DNA of 64,000 nucleotides from Actinomyces naeslundii (GCF_001956585.1 NZ_MSRR01000024.1:1-64000), one strand, 5' to 3'. Numbered from the stretch's first letter, positions 27,765 to 38,026 are shown. Translations and numbers: made by a program. The notes: a model not told the origin generated them from the letters alone.

Positions 27765-28557
27765 CAACGCTGCTGACGGCCGGACGATCACTGAGATCCA
27801 GATGGGGGCGGCTGCGGCCCCTGAACCAACCGTCGTCGTCGCAGCGACACTGGCCGACGCCGCCGGGCTGGCCTGCCAGGACACGACACAGGCCCTGGCC
27901 GAGGCGGTTGCGGACCGGGGAGTCGCACACGTGGCGCTGACGGGAGGGTCCGGCGGGGTCGCGCTGGCCGAGGCCCTAGCACCGCTCATCGCCGCCCAGC
28001 CCGAGCCCGTACGCTGCGGCATCCACCTGTGGTTCGGCGACGAGCGCTTCGTTCCCATGGGGGACCCGGAACGCAACGACATGCTGGCCACGCCACTCAT
28101 TGCCGCCGGAGTACGGGAGTCCCAGGTGCACCGTCTGGCCGCTCCGCAGGATGTCAGTGGGCTCGATGAGGCGACGGCACGTATGGTCCACGAGCTGGAG
28201 TCGGCGGGACTGGCCAGTGGCGGCTTCGACGTCGTCCATGTGGGCCTGGGGCCCGATGCCCATGTCTGCTCCCTCTTTCCCGGGCACCCGGCCGCGCTCG
28301 CGGTGGGGGTACCAGCCGTGGCTGTACGCAGGTCGCCCAAGCCCCCTTCCCAGCGCTGCTCCCTGACCTTCGAGGTTCTACAGCGCGCTGGCCGGGTCAT
28401 GGTGGTGGCCGGCGGCGCGGGCAAGGCCGAGGCAGTGCGCCTGGGGCTGGGTACGCCTGACGTCCTCTCAGCACCCGCCTCCTGCTGCCGGGGCCGGCAG
28501 ACCACCTGGTACCTGGATGAGCCGGCTGCCGCGAGCTGCGGCGTCGAGGGCCGATAA
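27757..28557 (+). CDS. pgl: 6-phosphogluconolactonase (DevB type)
   Basis: Hydrolyses 6-phosphogluconolactone. A 266-residue protein of the NagB-like fold with ALTGGSGGVALAEALAP near residue 65, FGDERFVPMGDPERND near 90 and HVGLGPDAHVCSLFPG near 165. The start lies inside the last codons of opcA (eight-base overlap), completing a coupled zwf-opcA-pgl operon. Confidence 0.93.
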   Translation: MTDNAADGRTITEIQMGAAAAPEPTVVVAATLADAAGLACQDTTQALAEAVADRGVAHVALTGGSGGVALAEALAPLIAAQPEPVRCGIHLWFGDERFVPMGDPERNDMLATPLIAAGVRESQVHRLAAPQDVSGLDEATARMVHELESAGLASGGFDVVHVGLGPDAHVCSLFPGHPAALAVGVPAVAVRRSPKPPSQRCSLTFEVLQRAGRVMVVAGGAGKAEAVRLGLGTPDVLSAPASCCRGRQTTWYLDEPAAASCGVEGR

Positions 28558-28591
28558 GGATCGTGTCGGCGGGTGGTACTACCGTTGGCGC

Positions 28592-29653
28592 ATGAGCTTC
28601 CCCGGCCGGTTCCTGACACGCCTCGGTGTCCTTGGTGCGCTCGGTGTCTGGGGCCTGATGACGGTGTCGCCGGTCCAGGCCGACGATGCCTCTTCAGGGC
28701 CCGCCCAGGACTCGGCCTCTTCTGAGCTCGCTGCCCTTCACGAGGCGCCGTGGGACCAGCGCGGCGATTTCATCCTGTCCCCTAAGGCCTCACTCGAAGC
28801 ACTGTCGGAGCTGCCCGCGGACGCCCCCGCCGCGCAGTCCTGGAGCGAAGGAGGCTCCCGCACCGGCTGGTTCGGCGAGGCATGGACGGACGTCGACGGC
28901 GACGGCTGCGACACCCGCAACGAGATCCTGGCCCGGGACCTTGCCGATGCTGACTACTCGCGCGCCGACGGAGTTCAGTCCCGTGAGCAGGGGCGTGGCC
29001 AGGGCGCGGGGGTGTGTCCGGATGCCACTGTCTGGGCGGGAACGCTCCAGGACCCGTACACCGGCAGAAGGATCGCCTTCAGCCGCGGCCAGGACACCTC
29101 GGCCGCCGTTCAGATCGATCACGTGGTACCGCTGAACTACCTCTACGCCCACGGTGCCTGGCAGTGGGATGAACGCACGCGGCTGCTAGTAGCCAATGAC
29201 CCGCTGAACCTCATCGCCGTCGACGGTGAGGCCAACCAGGCCAAGGGCGCCTGCGGGCCGGCGAGTTGCCCGGTCGGTTCCACGGACACCGGCAGCTGGC
29301 GGCCCACCGGCCCCGGAGGCTGGTGGCCCTCCAGCTCCTCCTATCGCTGTACCTACGCGCGTCGTTTCGTCTCAGTGGCCGGCGCGTACCGGCTTGGCCT
29401 GCCCCAGGCGGACAAGCAGGCCCTGCACTCCACCCTGACCGACTGCCTCGCTGGCGGCGACGGAGCCGAGTCCCTTCCGGAGCAGGCCACTCGCACGGCT
29501 CAGGAGATGGGCTCTGCCATATGGCGAACTCCCGGTTACTCGGCTCTGGCCGCTCTTGGCGCCCTCGTGCTGGGATGGGGACTCATCGCTCGAGGACGTG
29601 CTCGGGGACGTGGAACACGGCGTCGTCGAGCGAGATCCGCACACCGTCGTTGA
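28592..29653 (+). CDS. Secreted HNH-type (DUF1524-like) nuclease with C-terminal membrane anchor
   Basis: A 353-residue exported protein. The N-terminus has a signal peptide (basic start then GVLGALGVWGLMTVS and a VQA-D cleavage site near residue 31). The nuclease core has the DHVVPL motif (near residue 178) followed by an N/H block NDPLNLIAVDGEANQ, as in DUF1524/GmrSD-C and other HNH enzymes. The C-terminus has one hydrophobic helix and a strongly basic tail RGRGTRRRRARSAHRR, so it may stay membrane-bound facing out. LPEQA occurs before the helix but is not a proper LPxTG signal. It starts 34 bp after pgl. Likely roles are nutrient scavenging or DNA processing at the surface; neither is shown. 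Confidence 0.78.
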   Translation: MSFPGRFLTRLGVLGALGVWGLMTVSPVQADDASSGPAQDSASSELAALHEAPWDQRGDFILSPKASLEALSELPADAPAAQSWSEGGSRTGWFGEAWTDVDGDGCDTRNEILARDLADADYSRADGVQSREQGRGQGAGVCPDATVWAGTLQDPYTGRRIAFSRGQDTSAAVQIDHVVPLNYLYAHGAWQWDERTRLLVANDPLNLIAVDGEANQAKGACGPASCPVGSTDTGSWRPTGPGGWWPSSSSYRCTYARRFVSVAGAYRLGLPQADKQALHSTLTDCLAGGDGAESLPEQATRTAQEMGSAIWRTPGYSALAALGALVLGWGLIARGRARGRGTRRRRARSAHRR

Positions 29654-29678
29654 GAACGGTCTGCCTAGGATGGCTCCC

Positions 29679-30116
29679 ATGACAGCTCGTTCTCAGGCCG
29701 GGTCCTCCGGCGCCGGTGACCCGAACGGGCCGACGTCGGCACGTATCGACGTCTGGCTGTGGAGCGTGCGGCAGATCAAGTCCCGCTCGGCCGCGACGAG
29801 CGCCTGCAAGGCAGGACACGTGCGCATCAATGGCGAGACCGCCAAGCCGGCCCAGCACGTCTCGGTGGGAGACGAGGTCCGCTACCGCGTCGACGGTTTC
29901 GACCGGCTTCTTACGGTGACCCGGATTCTCACCAAGAGGGTGGGCGCGCCGATCGCCCGTACTGCGTACATCGACACCTCTCCCCCGCGTCCGTCTCCCT
30001 TGGATGCCCCGGCCGCAGTCATTCGGGATCGTGGTGCCGGCCGCCCCACGAAGAAGGAGAGACGCCAGCTCGACGCCCTCATGGGAGGAGGCCGCCATCG
30101 GGGAGACCACAACTGA
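29679..30116 (+). CDS. S4-domain RNA-binding protein (Hsp15-like)
   Basis: A 145-residue protein with an S4 domain at about residues 25-75 (RIDVWLWSVRQIKSRSAATS and HVRINGETAKPAQHVSVGDEV). E. coli Hsp15 of this family binds stalled 50S subunits carrying peptidyl-tRNA. The C-terminal half has the RGAGRPTKKERRQLD motif seen in actinobacterial members. AGGA lies eight bases before the ATG at 29679. Confidence 0.87.
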   Translation: MTARSQAGSSGAGDPNGPTSARIDVWLWSVRQIKSRSAATSACKAGHVRINGETAKPAQHVSVGDEVRYRVDGFDRLLTVTRILTKRVGAPIARTAYIDTSPPRPSPLDAPAAVIRDRGAGRPTKKERRQLDALMGGGRHRGDHN

Positions 30117-30213
30117 ACTGAGGTGAGCGGCCTCACCGTCGACGGATTTCTGAAGGAGCCGCCCCATGGGTTAGGGTTCTACTCGTTGCGAGCGGCTGAT
30201 TGCCGTAAGACAA

Positions 30214-30290
<77 letters not shown>

Positions 30291-30299
30291 AATACAAGC

Positions 30300-30330
30300 A
30301 TCCGCACCGAAGACGGTGCGGATTTTTATT
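30300..30330 (+). terminator. Rho-independent terminator after tRNA-Pro
   Basis: A perfect ten-base-pair stem (30300-30309 with 30314-30323), four-base loop, then TTTTATTT. One of the few terminators in the window with a proper T tract. Confidence 0.92.
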
Positions 30331-30571
30331 TGCCAATACACTTTTGCAGCAAGGCTGCTTCGTTTCTCCAGCCATATCCGCATCAATATCCGTCACATCT
30401 GTAACTCCCATAACAACCATGGAGTATATTTATTCTTATTTCTCCTTTTGGAACCTTCTTCCAAGTTGGTTACGCTCGAGTAAACGTTGCAACGACGGCA
30501 CTTACCCCACCCTCAACCTTACGTACCTACTTTTTGCTGACATAACCCCACGAAAGCGGAACAGCAACTCA

Positions 30572-30748
30572 CATGTCCCCGATTCAGCCGGGCGCCAAAT
30601 TCGGTCAGGAAAGTCACAACCCAATAACATGCATGGTCCGAACGACTGTGGTTGAGTGTTTGTCGACATCAAGGGTGTCTTCACAGCATCCTGCACACCG
30701 GTTCATAGCCGGTTGTTGCGAATCCGACTGTGTTCTCATGTCCCCGAT
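30572..30748 (+). repeat. 12-bp direct repeat in CAP gene leader
   Basis: CATGTCCCCGAT occurs at 30572-30583 and again at 30737-30748, 165 bp apart. In the second copy it forms the loop of a small inverted repeat. Confidence 0.6.
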
Positions 30749-30763
30749 CAGAGAGAACGACAC

Positions 30764-31717
30764 ATGAACATCAAGCGCGTCATCGCCGCAGCTGCGCTCA
30801 CCGTCGTGCCGCTGACCGTTTCCTCAACCGCACTGGCCGCTCCGGCCGCTCCTCAGGGTGCACCCGCCGCTGCCGCGGCTGTTCCCGCTCAGGTGTCCGC
30901 GGATGGGGCCCAGTACGCCAACACCGTCCTGAACAAGGTCAACGAGCTGCGCAGCAGCCTGGGCCTTCAGCCCGTGACCCGGTACCAGGAGCTCGACACC
31001 GTCGCACAGGACTGGTCCGAGCAGCAGGCTGCCGCCAACAGCATGAGCCACCGCCCCGACTTCACGTCGGCCTACCCGGCGGGCTGGACCACCGGTTCAG
31101 AGAACGTGGCCTGGCGTACCGCGGGTGGCGACACCGGTGCGCTGATCTTCGACCAGTGGCTCAACTCCCCCGGCCACTACAAGAACATGACGGACCCGAA
31201 CGTCAACTCCATCGGCATCGGATTCGCCCAGACCTCGGACGGCAGGTGGTACGCCACTCAGAACTTCGCCGCCTACAACGTCAGCAACACGACGCTGACC
31301 CAGACAACCAGCACGACCAGCAACACCACGACGACGACCACCAACACCACGACGACGACGAACGACGCCCCGCCGTCGGACACCCCCGCCCCGCAGCCGA
31401 CCCCGGAGACCACGTCGTCGACGCCGACCACTGAGACGACTCCTGCGGCTCCGGTCGCTCCTCCGGCGACAGAGACCACCTCCCCCGCGGCCACCCCGAC
31501 GCCGTCCGCTCCGGCCACCACGGCCACCACTAAGACCGTCACGGCCACTGCCACCCCGGCCAAGCCGTCCTCGACTCCTGCGGTCGCGGCTCCCAAGAGC
31601 ACTCCGACGAAGTCCGCGCTGGCCACCACCGGTCCGAGCATCGCCATCGCCGTTGTCGCCGCCGGTCTGCTCGGTACCGGCTCCTTCCTCGTCATGCGCC
31701 GTCGCCAGGCCGGCTGA
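30764..31717 (+). CDS. Secreted CAP/SCP-domain protein with LAxTG cell-wall anchor
   Basis: A 317-residue surface protein. It has a signal peptide (NIKRVIAAAALTVVPLTVS, cleavage after ALA near residue 27), a CAP domain at about residues 48-160 (LNKVNELRSSLGLQPV, HRPDFTS, SENVAW, WLNSPGHYKNM), then a Thr/Asn-rich stretch and a Pro/Thr-rich stalk, and a sorting signal LATTG followed by a hydrophobic helix and RRRQAG. LAxTG is the pattern used by class E-type or housekeeping sortases of high-GC Gram-positives. The stalk could be glycosylated. A weak GAGAGA lies upstream of the ATG. The function of bacterial CAP domains is mostly unknown. Confidence 0.9.
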   Translation: MNIKRVIAAAALTVVPLTVSSTALAAPAAPQGAPAAAAAVPAQVSADGAQYANTVLNKVNELRSSLGLQPVTRYQELDTVAQDWSEQQAAANSMSHRPDFTSAYPAGWTTGSENVAWRTAGGDTGALIFDQWLNSPGHYKNMTDPNVNSIGIGFAQTSDGRWYATQNFAAYNVSNTTLTQTTSTTSNTTTTTTNTTTTTNDAPPSDTPAPQPTPETTSSTPTTETTPAAPVAPPATETTSPAATPTPSAPATTATTKTVTATATPAKPSSTPAVAAPKSTPTKSALATTGPSIAIAVVAAGLLGTGSFLVMRRRQAG

Positions 31718-31754
31718 CTGAGCTGAGGCTCCGACAAGACGAGCCGTTTCTCTG

Positions 31755-31800
31755 ACGGGCGCCTGTTGTCCACGCATGTTGGTGGACAACAGGCGCCCGT
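31755..31800 (+). terminator. Terminator after CAP gene
   Basis: A perfect 19-base-pair stem (31755-31773 with 31782-31800) and eight-base loop, 37 bp after the stop. No T tract. Confidence 0.85.
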
Positions 31801-31856
31801 CGTTGTCGTCTCCGTCATTGTCCACCTCGAGGGACGAACCCTGAGAGGATGGGCAC

Positions 31857-32726
31857 GTGAAGCGTTTACCCCTTGAATCAGAGTATCTTGCGCCGCTACC
31901 CGCCGAGATCGACCTGCGCCTCATCGTCACAGACATGGACGGGACCCTCATTGATGGTGACGGCCGCGTTCCTGTCAGGCTGGACGAGGTCGTTGCCCGG
32001 ATGCGTGAGGCCGGCATCATCTTCGCTCCCGCCTCGGGCAGACAGCTGGCCAACCTCCGTGCGGTTCTGGGACATGTCGTTGATGACTCACCGCTCATCG
32101 CGGAAAGCGGGGCCCTCGCCGTCCACGGGAATGAGGAGATCCACTCTGACACCATCAGCGCAGAGGAGGCCGGTGCCGCCATTGCCACAGCTCGGGAGCT
32201 GGCGAGTTCCGGCTACGACGTCGGGACTGTGGTGGCGTGCAAACGCTGCGCCTACATCGAGCGATCCGATCCCGCCTTCCTGGCTCAGGCCCGGCTTTAC
32301 TACGCGGCGCTGGAGATCGTTGACGACCTCATGACCATCCCCCTGGATGAGGTGCTCAAGGTCGCGGTCTTCGACTTCGATGACGTCGAGAACGGCAGCT
32401 CGCAGGCGCTGGCCGCGGCGGTCCCAAGCGTCCAGACCGCCGTGTCCGGTCTGCACTGGATGGACATGACGTCCCCGCATGCCTCGAAGGGACGCGCGCT
32501 GGCGGCGCTTCAGGCCAGGTTCGGGATCCTTCCGGAGCAGACGGCTGTCTTCGGTGACTACCTCAACGATCTTGACCTCTACGAGCACGCGGACCTGGGT
32601 TTCGCTATGAGCAACGCTCACCCCGGTATCCGTGCGGCAGCCGCCTTCACGGCGCCGGCCAACACTGAGGACGGGGTGCTGCGCATGGTCGAGGAGCTGC
32701 TTCGGCGCTCACGGAGGAGAGACTGA
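31857..32726 (+). CDS. HAD-superfamily phosphatase (Cof type)
   Basis: A 289-residue sugar-phosphate or flavin-phosphate phosphatase. Motif I IVTDMDGTLIDGDG near residue 24 holds the nucleophile Asp, motif II is FAPASGRQ, motif III Lys is in SKGRALAAL, and motif IV is VFGDYLNDLDLYEHA. The long cap between motifs II and III is Cof type IIB. The GTG start is preceded by GAGAGGA. It is flanked by strong hairpins on both sides, so it is probably a single-gene unit. Confidence 0.88.
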   Translation: MKRLPLESEYLAPLPAEIDLRLIVTDMDGTLIDGDGRVPVRLDEVVARMREAGIIFAPASGRQLANLRAVLGHVVDDSPLIAESGALAVHGNEEIHSDTISAEEAGAAIATARELASSGYDVGTVVACKRCAYIERSDPAFLAQARLYYAALEIVDDLMTIPLDEVLKVAVFDFDDVENGSSQALAAAVPSVQTAVSGLHWMDMTSPHASKGRALAALQARFGILPEQTAVFGDYLNDLDLYEHADLGFAMSNAHPGIRAAAAFTAPANTEDGVLRMVEELLRRSRRRD

Positions 32727-32731
32727 GACGG

Positions 32732-32775
32732 AGAGGGACGGTGTCGGATCGATCGGGATCCGACACCGTCCCTCT
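32732..32775 (+). terminator. Terminator after HAD gene
   Basis: A perfect 19-base-pair stem (32732-32750 with 32757-32775) and six-base loop directly behind the stop codon at 32726. It also lies beyond the end of the convergent rhodanese gene and could serve both. Confidence 0.88.
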
Positions 32776-32819
32776 GCGCAGCACGAGCGGAGTCTTTCAG
32801 AGCACTGACCTCCGCATCA

Positions 32820-33119
32820 CTATCGCTCCAGCCAAGCCTTCATTCCGCCGCGTACGTTGACCAGCTCACCGGTGTATCCGGCCGCGGTCAAGGCCTCGAT
32901 CGCCTTGACGGAGCGCACGCCTCCGGCGCAGATGACCGCAGTGGGCCTGGCGGGGTCGAGCTCGCTCATCCGGTCGACGACCTGTCCCAGTGGGATGTTG
33001 ACCGATCCAGAAATGGCTGCTTGCGCCACCTCGTCCGGCTCTCGCACGTCAAGGACCACCAGGTCCTCCTCCGTCCCGAGCCGGCCACGCAGCTCATCGG
33101 CGCTGACCTCTTTCATCAT
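32820..33119 (-). CDS. Single-domain rhodanese-like protein
   Basis: A 99-residue protein with LVVLDVREPDEVAQA and the active-site loop CAGGVRS (Cys64), then the C-terminal NVRGGMKAWL typical of small sulfurtransferases. Two ATG codons are adjacent; AGGAGG is five bases from the second one (33114-33116), which is the likelier start. The gene overlaps the GNAT stop and is the last of the pgi-GNAT-rhodanese unit. Confidence 0.88.
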   Translation of the reverse strand: MMKEVSADELRGRLGTEEDLVVLDVREPDEVAQAAISGSVNIPLGQVVDRMSELDPARPTAVICAGGVRSVKAIEALTAAGYTGELVNVRGGMKAWLER

Positions 33120-33658
33120 GTCCTCCTCAAGGGTGGTGGGTCGCTGACATAACAGAGCATTCGGCTGGTCTCGCCGGGCTCGGTGTTCCGGAAGCCGTGG
33201 CGCTCATAGAAGCGTCGGGCATCGGTGTCGGCCTCATCAACGCCGATACGCATCTCGAGCGCGGAGCGTTGTCGCACCTGCTCCAGTGCCTGTTCGAGCA
33301 ATCGGGAGCCGACGCCGCGGTTGCGCCGTTCCGGCTGCACATAGAGCTCCTCCAGCTCAGCAACCGGCCCCTCGCTGTATGGCGTGGGACGCAGGGTCAG
33401 GTACGCGAAGCCCACTGCTCGTGAGTGATCAGCACTGCTGTCCTCAACCAGGAGAACCATGACGTCCTGACGTCTCAGCATCGTCAGGAACCTGGTGGTC
33501 AGCTCCTTGGCCGAGGGCGTCGGAGTATCGAACTCGGTGTTGAAGTCGAACAGCAGGCGGGCAATGCATGACGCATCCGCCGTGTCTGCCGCGCGCACGT
33601 GGATGTGCTGAGCTCCTTCGTACGGATCGATCGCCGCTGAGTCGCCGTCGGGACACAT
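33116..33658 (-). CDS. GNAT family N-acetyltransferase
   Basis: A 180-residue acetyltransferase with VAELEELYVQPERRNRGVGSRLLEQAL as core, where the acetyl-CoA loop is RRNRGVGSRL near residue 116, and the end motif ARRFYERHGF. It begins four bases after pgi and overlaps the rhodanese gene. Substrate unknown. Confidence 0.87.
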   Translation of the reverse strand: MCPDGDSAAIDPYEGAQHIHVRAADTADASCIARLLFDFNTEFDTPTPSAKELTTRFLTMLRRQDVMVLLVEDSSADHSRAVGFAYLTLRPTPYSEGPVAELEELYVQPERRNRGVGSRLLEQALEQVRQRSALEMRIGVDEADTDARRFYERHGFRNTEPGETSRMLCYVSDPPPLRRT

Positions 33659-33662
33659 GGGG

Positions 33663-35318
<1,656 letters not shown>

Positions 35319-35324
35319 GGCTAC

Positions 35325-35330
35325 AGTCTA
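35325..35330 (-). promoter_or_regulatory. Candidate -10 element, leaderless pgi transcript
   Basis: TAGACT (minus strand) followed by six bases and the pgi ATG. No matching -35. Confidence 0.38.
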
Positions 35331-35434
35331 TGGGTGTCACAGCCGCGCGCCACTCTCTGGTGCCAACCGTTCTCACACTCGCGGAGTCCTGTTGACTTCT
35401 GACCTCGCGCGGCGCCGCCCAAGGTTTGAACCCG

Positions 35435-36250
35435 TTACCGGTCACTGAGAGCCTGACGATCGCTGATGGTCTGCTGTCTGTACCGGCTCGGTGAGAGACC
35501 CAGGACTCGTCGGAAGTCGGCAGTCAGGTGGGCGTGGTCCGCGTAGTCGAGCTCGGCGGCCACTTGCGCGACGGTGACGGAAGGATCCTCCCGCAGCCGT
35601 TGTGCCGCTTCCTGGAGCCGATAGCGTCTGATCACGGCAAGTGGGGGCAGACCGATGTATCTCTCGGAGAGTCGTTGCAGACTTCGGATGGAGAGATCGA
35701 GGCGCCGCGCCAGCTGATCGACGCGCAGAATGCTTCTGTCGGAGGCGACGACGTCCTCCATCCTGTTGGCCGTGAGCGCCATCGCTTGTGGCGGCCCGGT
35801 GTACTGCGCCACCCAGGCTGCCAGCGCGCTGGCGGCACATTGTCCACCCGTCGTCGTGTTCGTATCCGCCATAGCGTCGGCGACGGCGACCTTCAGGTCA
35901 GGGTCCTCGAGCGGCCGATGGGAGTCCCGAATCAGGGACGGGGAGCACAGCGCGCCTGCACCCGCCGGTCGCAGAAGGGCTCCGACTGCCCATCCCCGGC
36001 CTTCCAGCTCGCGATAGGAGATGCTCGTCGTCGGGCCGTACAGGGAGACACCATCCGGCTCGACCACGAGGTTACAGGCCGGGAACGGGAGAACCTCCTG
36101 CCGCTCCCGTTGTCCTGCGGGCAGGTCCCAGCGCGGAATCCAGATCCAGCGGACACGGTCGGCCAGTGCCTCGGAGACAGGCTCACGGTGAAAGGTTGGA
36201 AGCCTGGAGGGGTAGAGGATCCCCCGCTGATCAGCGGTCGTCTCGGGCAC
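35435..36250 (-). CDS. AraC-family transcriptional regulator
   Basis: A 271-residue regulator. The C-terminal 100 residues form the two AraC helix-turn-helices (VDQLARRLDLSIRSLQRL and VAQVAAELDYADHAHLTADF, ending FRRVLGLSPSRYR). The N-terminal half (strand-rich, YPSRLPTFHREPVSEALADR) resembles the DUF6597/cupin-like sensor of AraC proteins paired with VOC enzymes. It is divergent from the VOC gene by 72 bp, so it probably controls it. Confidence 0.87.
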   Translation of the reverse strand: MPETTADQRGILYPSRLPTFHREPVSEALADRVRWIWIPRWDLPAGQRERQEVLPFPACNLVVEPDGVSLYGPTTSISYRELEGRGWAVGALLRPAGAGALCSPSLIRDSHRPLEDPDLKVAVADAMADTNTTTGGQCAASALAAWVAQYTGPPQAMALTANRMEDVVASDRSILRVDQLARRLDLSIRSLQRLSERYIGLPPLAVIRRYRLQEAAQRLREDPSVTVAQVAAELDYADHAHLTADFRRVLGLSPSRYRQQTISDRQALSDR

Positions 36251-36309
36251 GGTTCCTCACCTTTCCGGAACTGTCGCAGATCTTCAAGCGGAGGCACCTT
36301 TGTCGTTCC

Positions 36310-36315
36310 TACAGT
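36310..36315 (+). promoter_or_regulatory. Candidate -10 element before VOC gene
   Basis: TACAGT seven bases before the ATG at 36323; no Shine-Dalgarno is present. Confidence 0.33.
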
Positions 36316-36322
36316 CGTTGAC

Positions 36323-36835
36323 ATGAGTACACGTAACGTATCCGGGGCCACTGGTCAGTACACGACTGACGGGACTCCGCACGGATTCACCAGCATCACA
36401 CCGTTTCTGGCCATTGACGGCGCCGACCGGGCACTTCGGTTCTATCGCGACGTCTTCGGGGCGCGCATCGCGGACAGCGTCGAGATCGAGGGAGCGGTCG
36501 TCCACGCGGAGCTCGACTTCGGTCACGGAAGGCTCCAGATCGGTGAGCCGTCCGCCTTGTCCGGTCTGGTCGCGACCCCGTCGGACGAGCCGGTCTGCTA
36601 CTCGATCGGTCTGTACTGCCCGAACGTCGACGCCGTCACTGAGCGGGCCACTGCCGCCGGCGCAACCTTGCTGGAACCGCCTACCACTTTCGTGTCCGGG
36701 GACAGGTTCGCCTCCATCCGCGACCCTTTCGGCGTGCGGTGGGCGGTCATGACCCGGGTCGAGGACCTGTCCAAGGAGGAGAGCGCGGCTCGTGTTGCCG
36801 TATGGGCCAAGGAGCAGGCGGGCGGTGAGAAGTAG
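36323..36835 (+). CDS. VOC-family (glyoxalase/PhnB-like) protein
   Basis: A 170-residue metal-dependent fold of paired beta-alpha-beta-beta-beta modules: SITPFLAIDGADRALRFYRDVFGA at residues 24-47 and RFASIRDPFGVRWAVMTRVEDL at the end. Glu/His metal ligands are plausible at HAELDFG and the RDPFG segment. Members are isomerases, dioxygenases or antibiotic-binding proteins; the activity cannot be read here. ATG at 36323 chosen as family-length start. Confidence 0.82.
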   Translation: MSTRNVSGATGQYTTDGTPHGFTSITPFLAIDGADRALRFYRDVFGARIADSVEIEGAVVHAELDFGHGRLQIGEPSALSGLVATPSDEPVCYSIGLYCPNVDAVTERATAAGATLLEPPTTFVSGDRFASIRDPFGVRWAVMTRVEDLSKEESAARVAVWAKEQAGGEK

Positions 36836-36847
36836 GGCGGCCAACGC

Positions 36848-38026
36848 TCAGGTCCGGGCGGCCCGGTCGGCGAGCTCATCGAGATCGGGAACGCCCGCGC
36901 CGGCCGGAGCCAGTGTCTCCCAGAGACACTCGGCCACCGTAATGAGAGCGAGGAGACTGACCAGGAGCACTCCGCTCATGTGAGGGCCTGCGGGGATGAG
37001 AGCAAGGCACAGGGCGCAGGCCACGACACGGGATCGGTAGATCTTGCGTGCGTTGCGTAACCTGATGACGGCGAACATGGCGAGGAAAACGATGACGCCG
37101 CTGCTCAGGAGGGCCGACGTCTCCATCGGGACGCGGTCGTGTGGCTCCTCCATCACGTGATGGAGGCCGGCGGCCAAGGCGATCAGTCCGGCCGCCAGAG
37201 CGAGGTGACCGTAGGCGAGGAGGCTGCGCACGGCACGGAAGGGAACGCGCGCCCGGTTGATGTAGTGCTCCATGAGACCGAGGCTGTGGTGGAAGTAGGC
37301 CCACCACAGCCCGCCCACAAGGACGAAGGCGGCAGCGAGACCGCCCAGGTCGCCCCAGGTCAGATGCTCGATCCCAGTCTGAGGAGTCGCGATCGACACG
37401 ATCGTCTCACCGAGAGCCACAATGATGAGGAGGCTGAAGCGCTCCACGACGTTGCCGACGTCGTAGTGCTGGGCGCTCATGGTTCGGCTGTGCCGCAGGG
37501 GGCCGGTGATCTCCCACAGCGCCGCGAGGGTCCACAGTGCCAGTTGGCCGTTGCCGCCCATGATGGCCCCGCCGAGCATGAGGGGTCCCTGGATGAGGCT
37601 GGAGACCAGGTCCATGCGGAAGGCGTTGGAGTTCTCGTGCCGCGCCAGACGGAAGGTGATGACCATGCGCGAGAGCCAGCACGACGTCGCGAATATCAGT
37701 GCCCGTTCCCCGAAGGCGCGAGGCACGGCGACCGCGCTGACCATGACGATCACCATGAGGGTCATGATGGTGAGGCGGTGACGATTCGTCGACGCGTCAC
37801 GCAGGCTGGACTGGATCGTCACCAGTAGCCACTGCCAGTAGATGAAAACCAGCAGGACTCCGGCATGTGCAAGCCCTCTCCAACCGGTTTCCTCCCGAAT
37901 GACGCCGTTGAGCTCAGTGATGAGGAAGACGTAAACCAGGTCGAAGAAGAGCATCACCGGGTCCACAGCCCGGTGCGGCAGCAGCGAGACATCCCCGCGA
38001 CGCTCGGAGGACCTCTGTGCAGTCAC
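36848..38026 (-). CDS. ltrA: LtrA (low temperature requirement A) family membrane protein
   Basis: An integral membrane protein of about 392 residues with some ten helices. The family signature VDPVMLFFDLVYVFLITEL lies near the N-terminus. LtrA was first described in Listeria cold growth; the molecular role is unknown. The GTG at 38026 has AGGAG four bases upstream; another GTG at 38038 is possible. It is tail-to-tail with the VOC gene. Confidence 0.85.
   Translation of the reverse strand: MTAQRSSERRGDVSLLPHRAVDPVMLFFDLVYVFLITELNGVIREETGWRGLAHAGVLLVFIYWQWLLVTIQSSLRDASTNRHRLTIMTLMVIVMVSAVAVPRAFGERALIFATSCWLSRMVITFRLARHENSNAFRMDLVSSLIQGPLMLGGAIMGGNGQLALWTLAALWEITGPLRHSRTMSAQHYDVGNVVERFSLLIIVALGETIVSIATPQTGIEHLTWGDLGGLAAAFVLVGGLWWAYFHHSLGLMEHYINRARVPFRAVRSLLAYGHLALAAGLIALAAGLHHVMEEPHDRVPMETSALLSSGVIVFLAMFAVIRLRNARKIYRSRVVACALCLALIPAGPHMSGVLLVSLLALITVAECLWETLAPAGAGVPDLDELADRAART

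Larger units (their letters stand above)
30291..30763. other. AT-rich 470-bp non-coding region before the CAP protein
   Basis: After the terminator, about 30330-30660 is clearly AT-richer than anything nearby and shows no conserved reading frame. It contains a 12-base direct repeat CATGTCCCCGAT (30572-30583 and 30737-30748) and a short GTTCTC/GAGAAC inverted repeat at 30732-30758 around the ribosome-binding region of the CAP gene. I looked for a c-di-AMP (ydaO) riboswitch, common ahead of actinobacterial cell-wall genes, and could not fit its consensus. Confidence 0.6.

Noticed and set aside
29462-29480. LPEQA as a sortase signal in the secreted HNH protein
   Set aside because: It lacks the TG of LPxTG and lies too far from the hydrophobic helix.
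30331-30763. c-di-AMP (ydaO) riboswitch before the CAP gene
   Set aside because: Expected by analogy with other actinobacterial cell-wall genes, but I could not place the conserved blocks; composition is AT-rich and unlike the motif.
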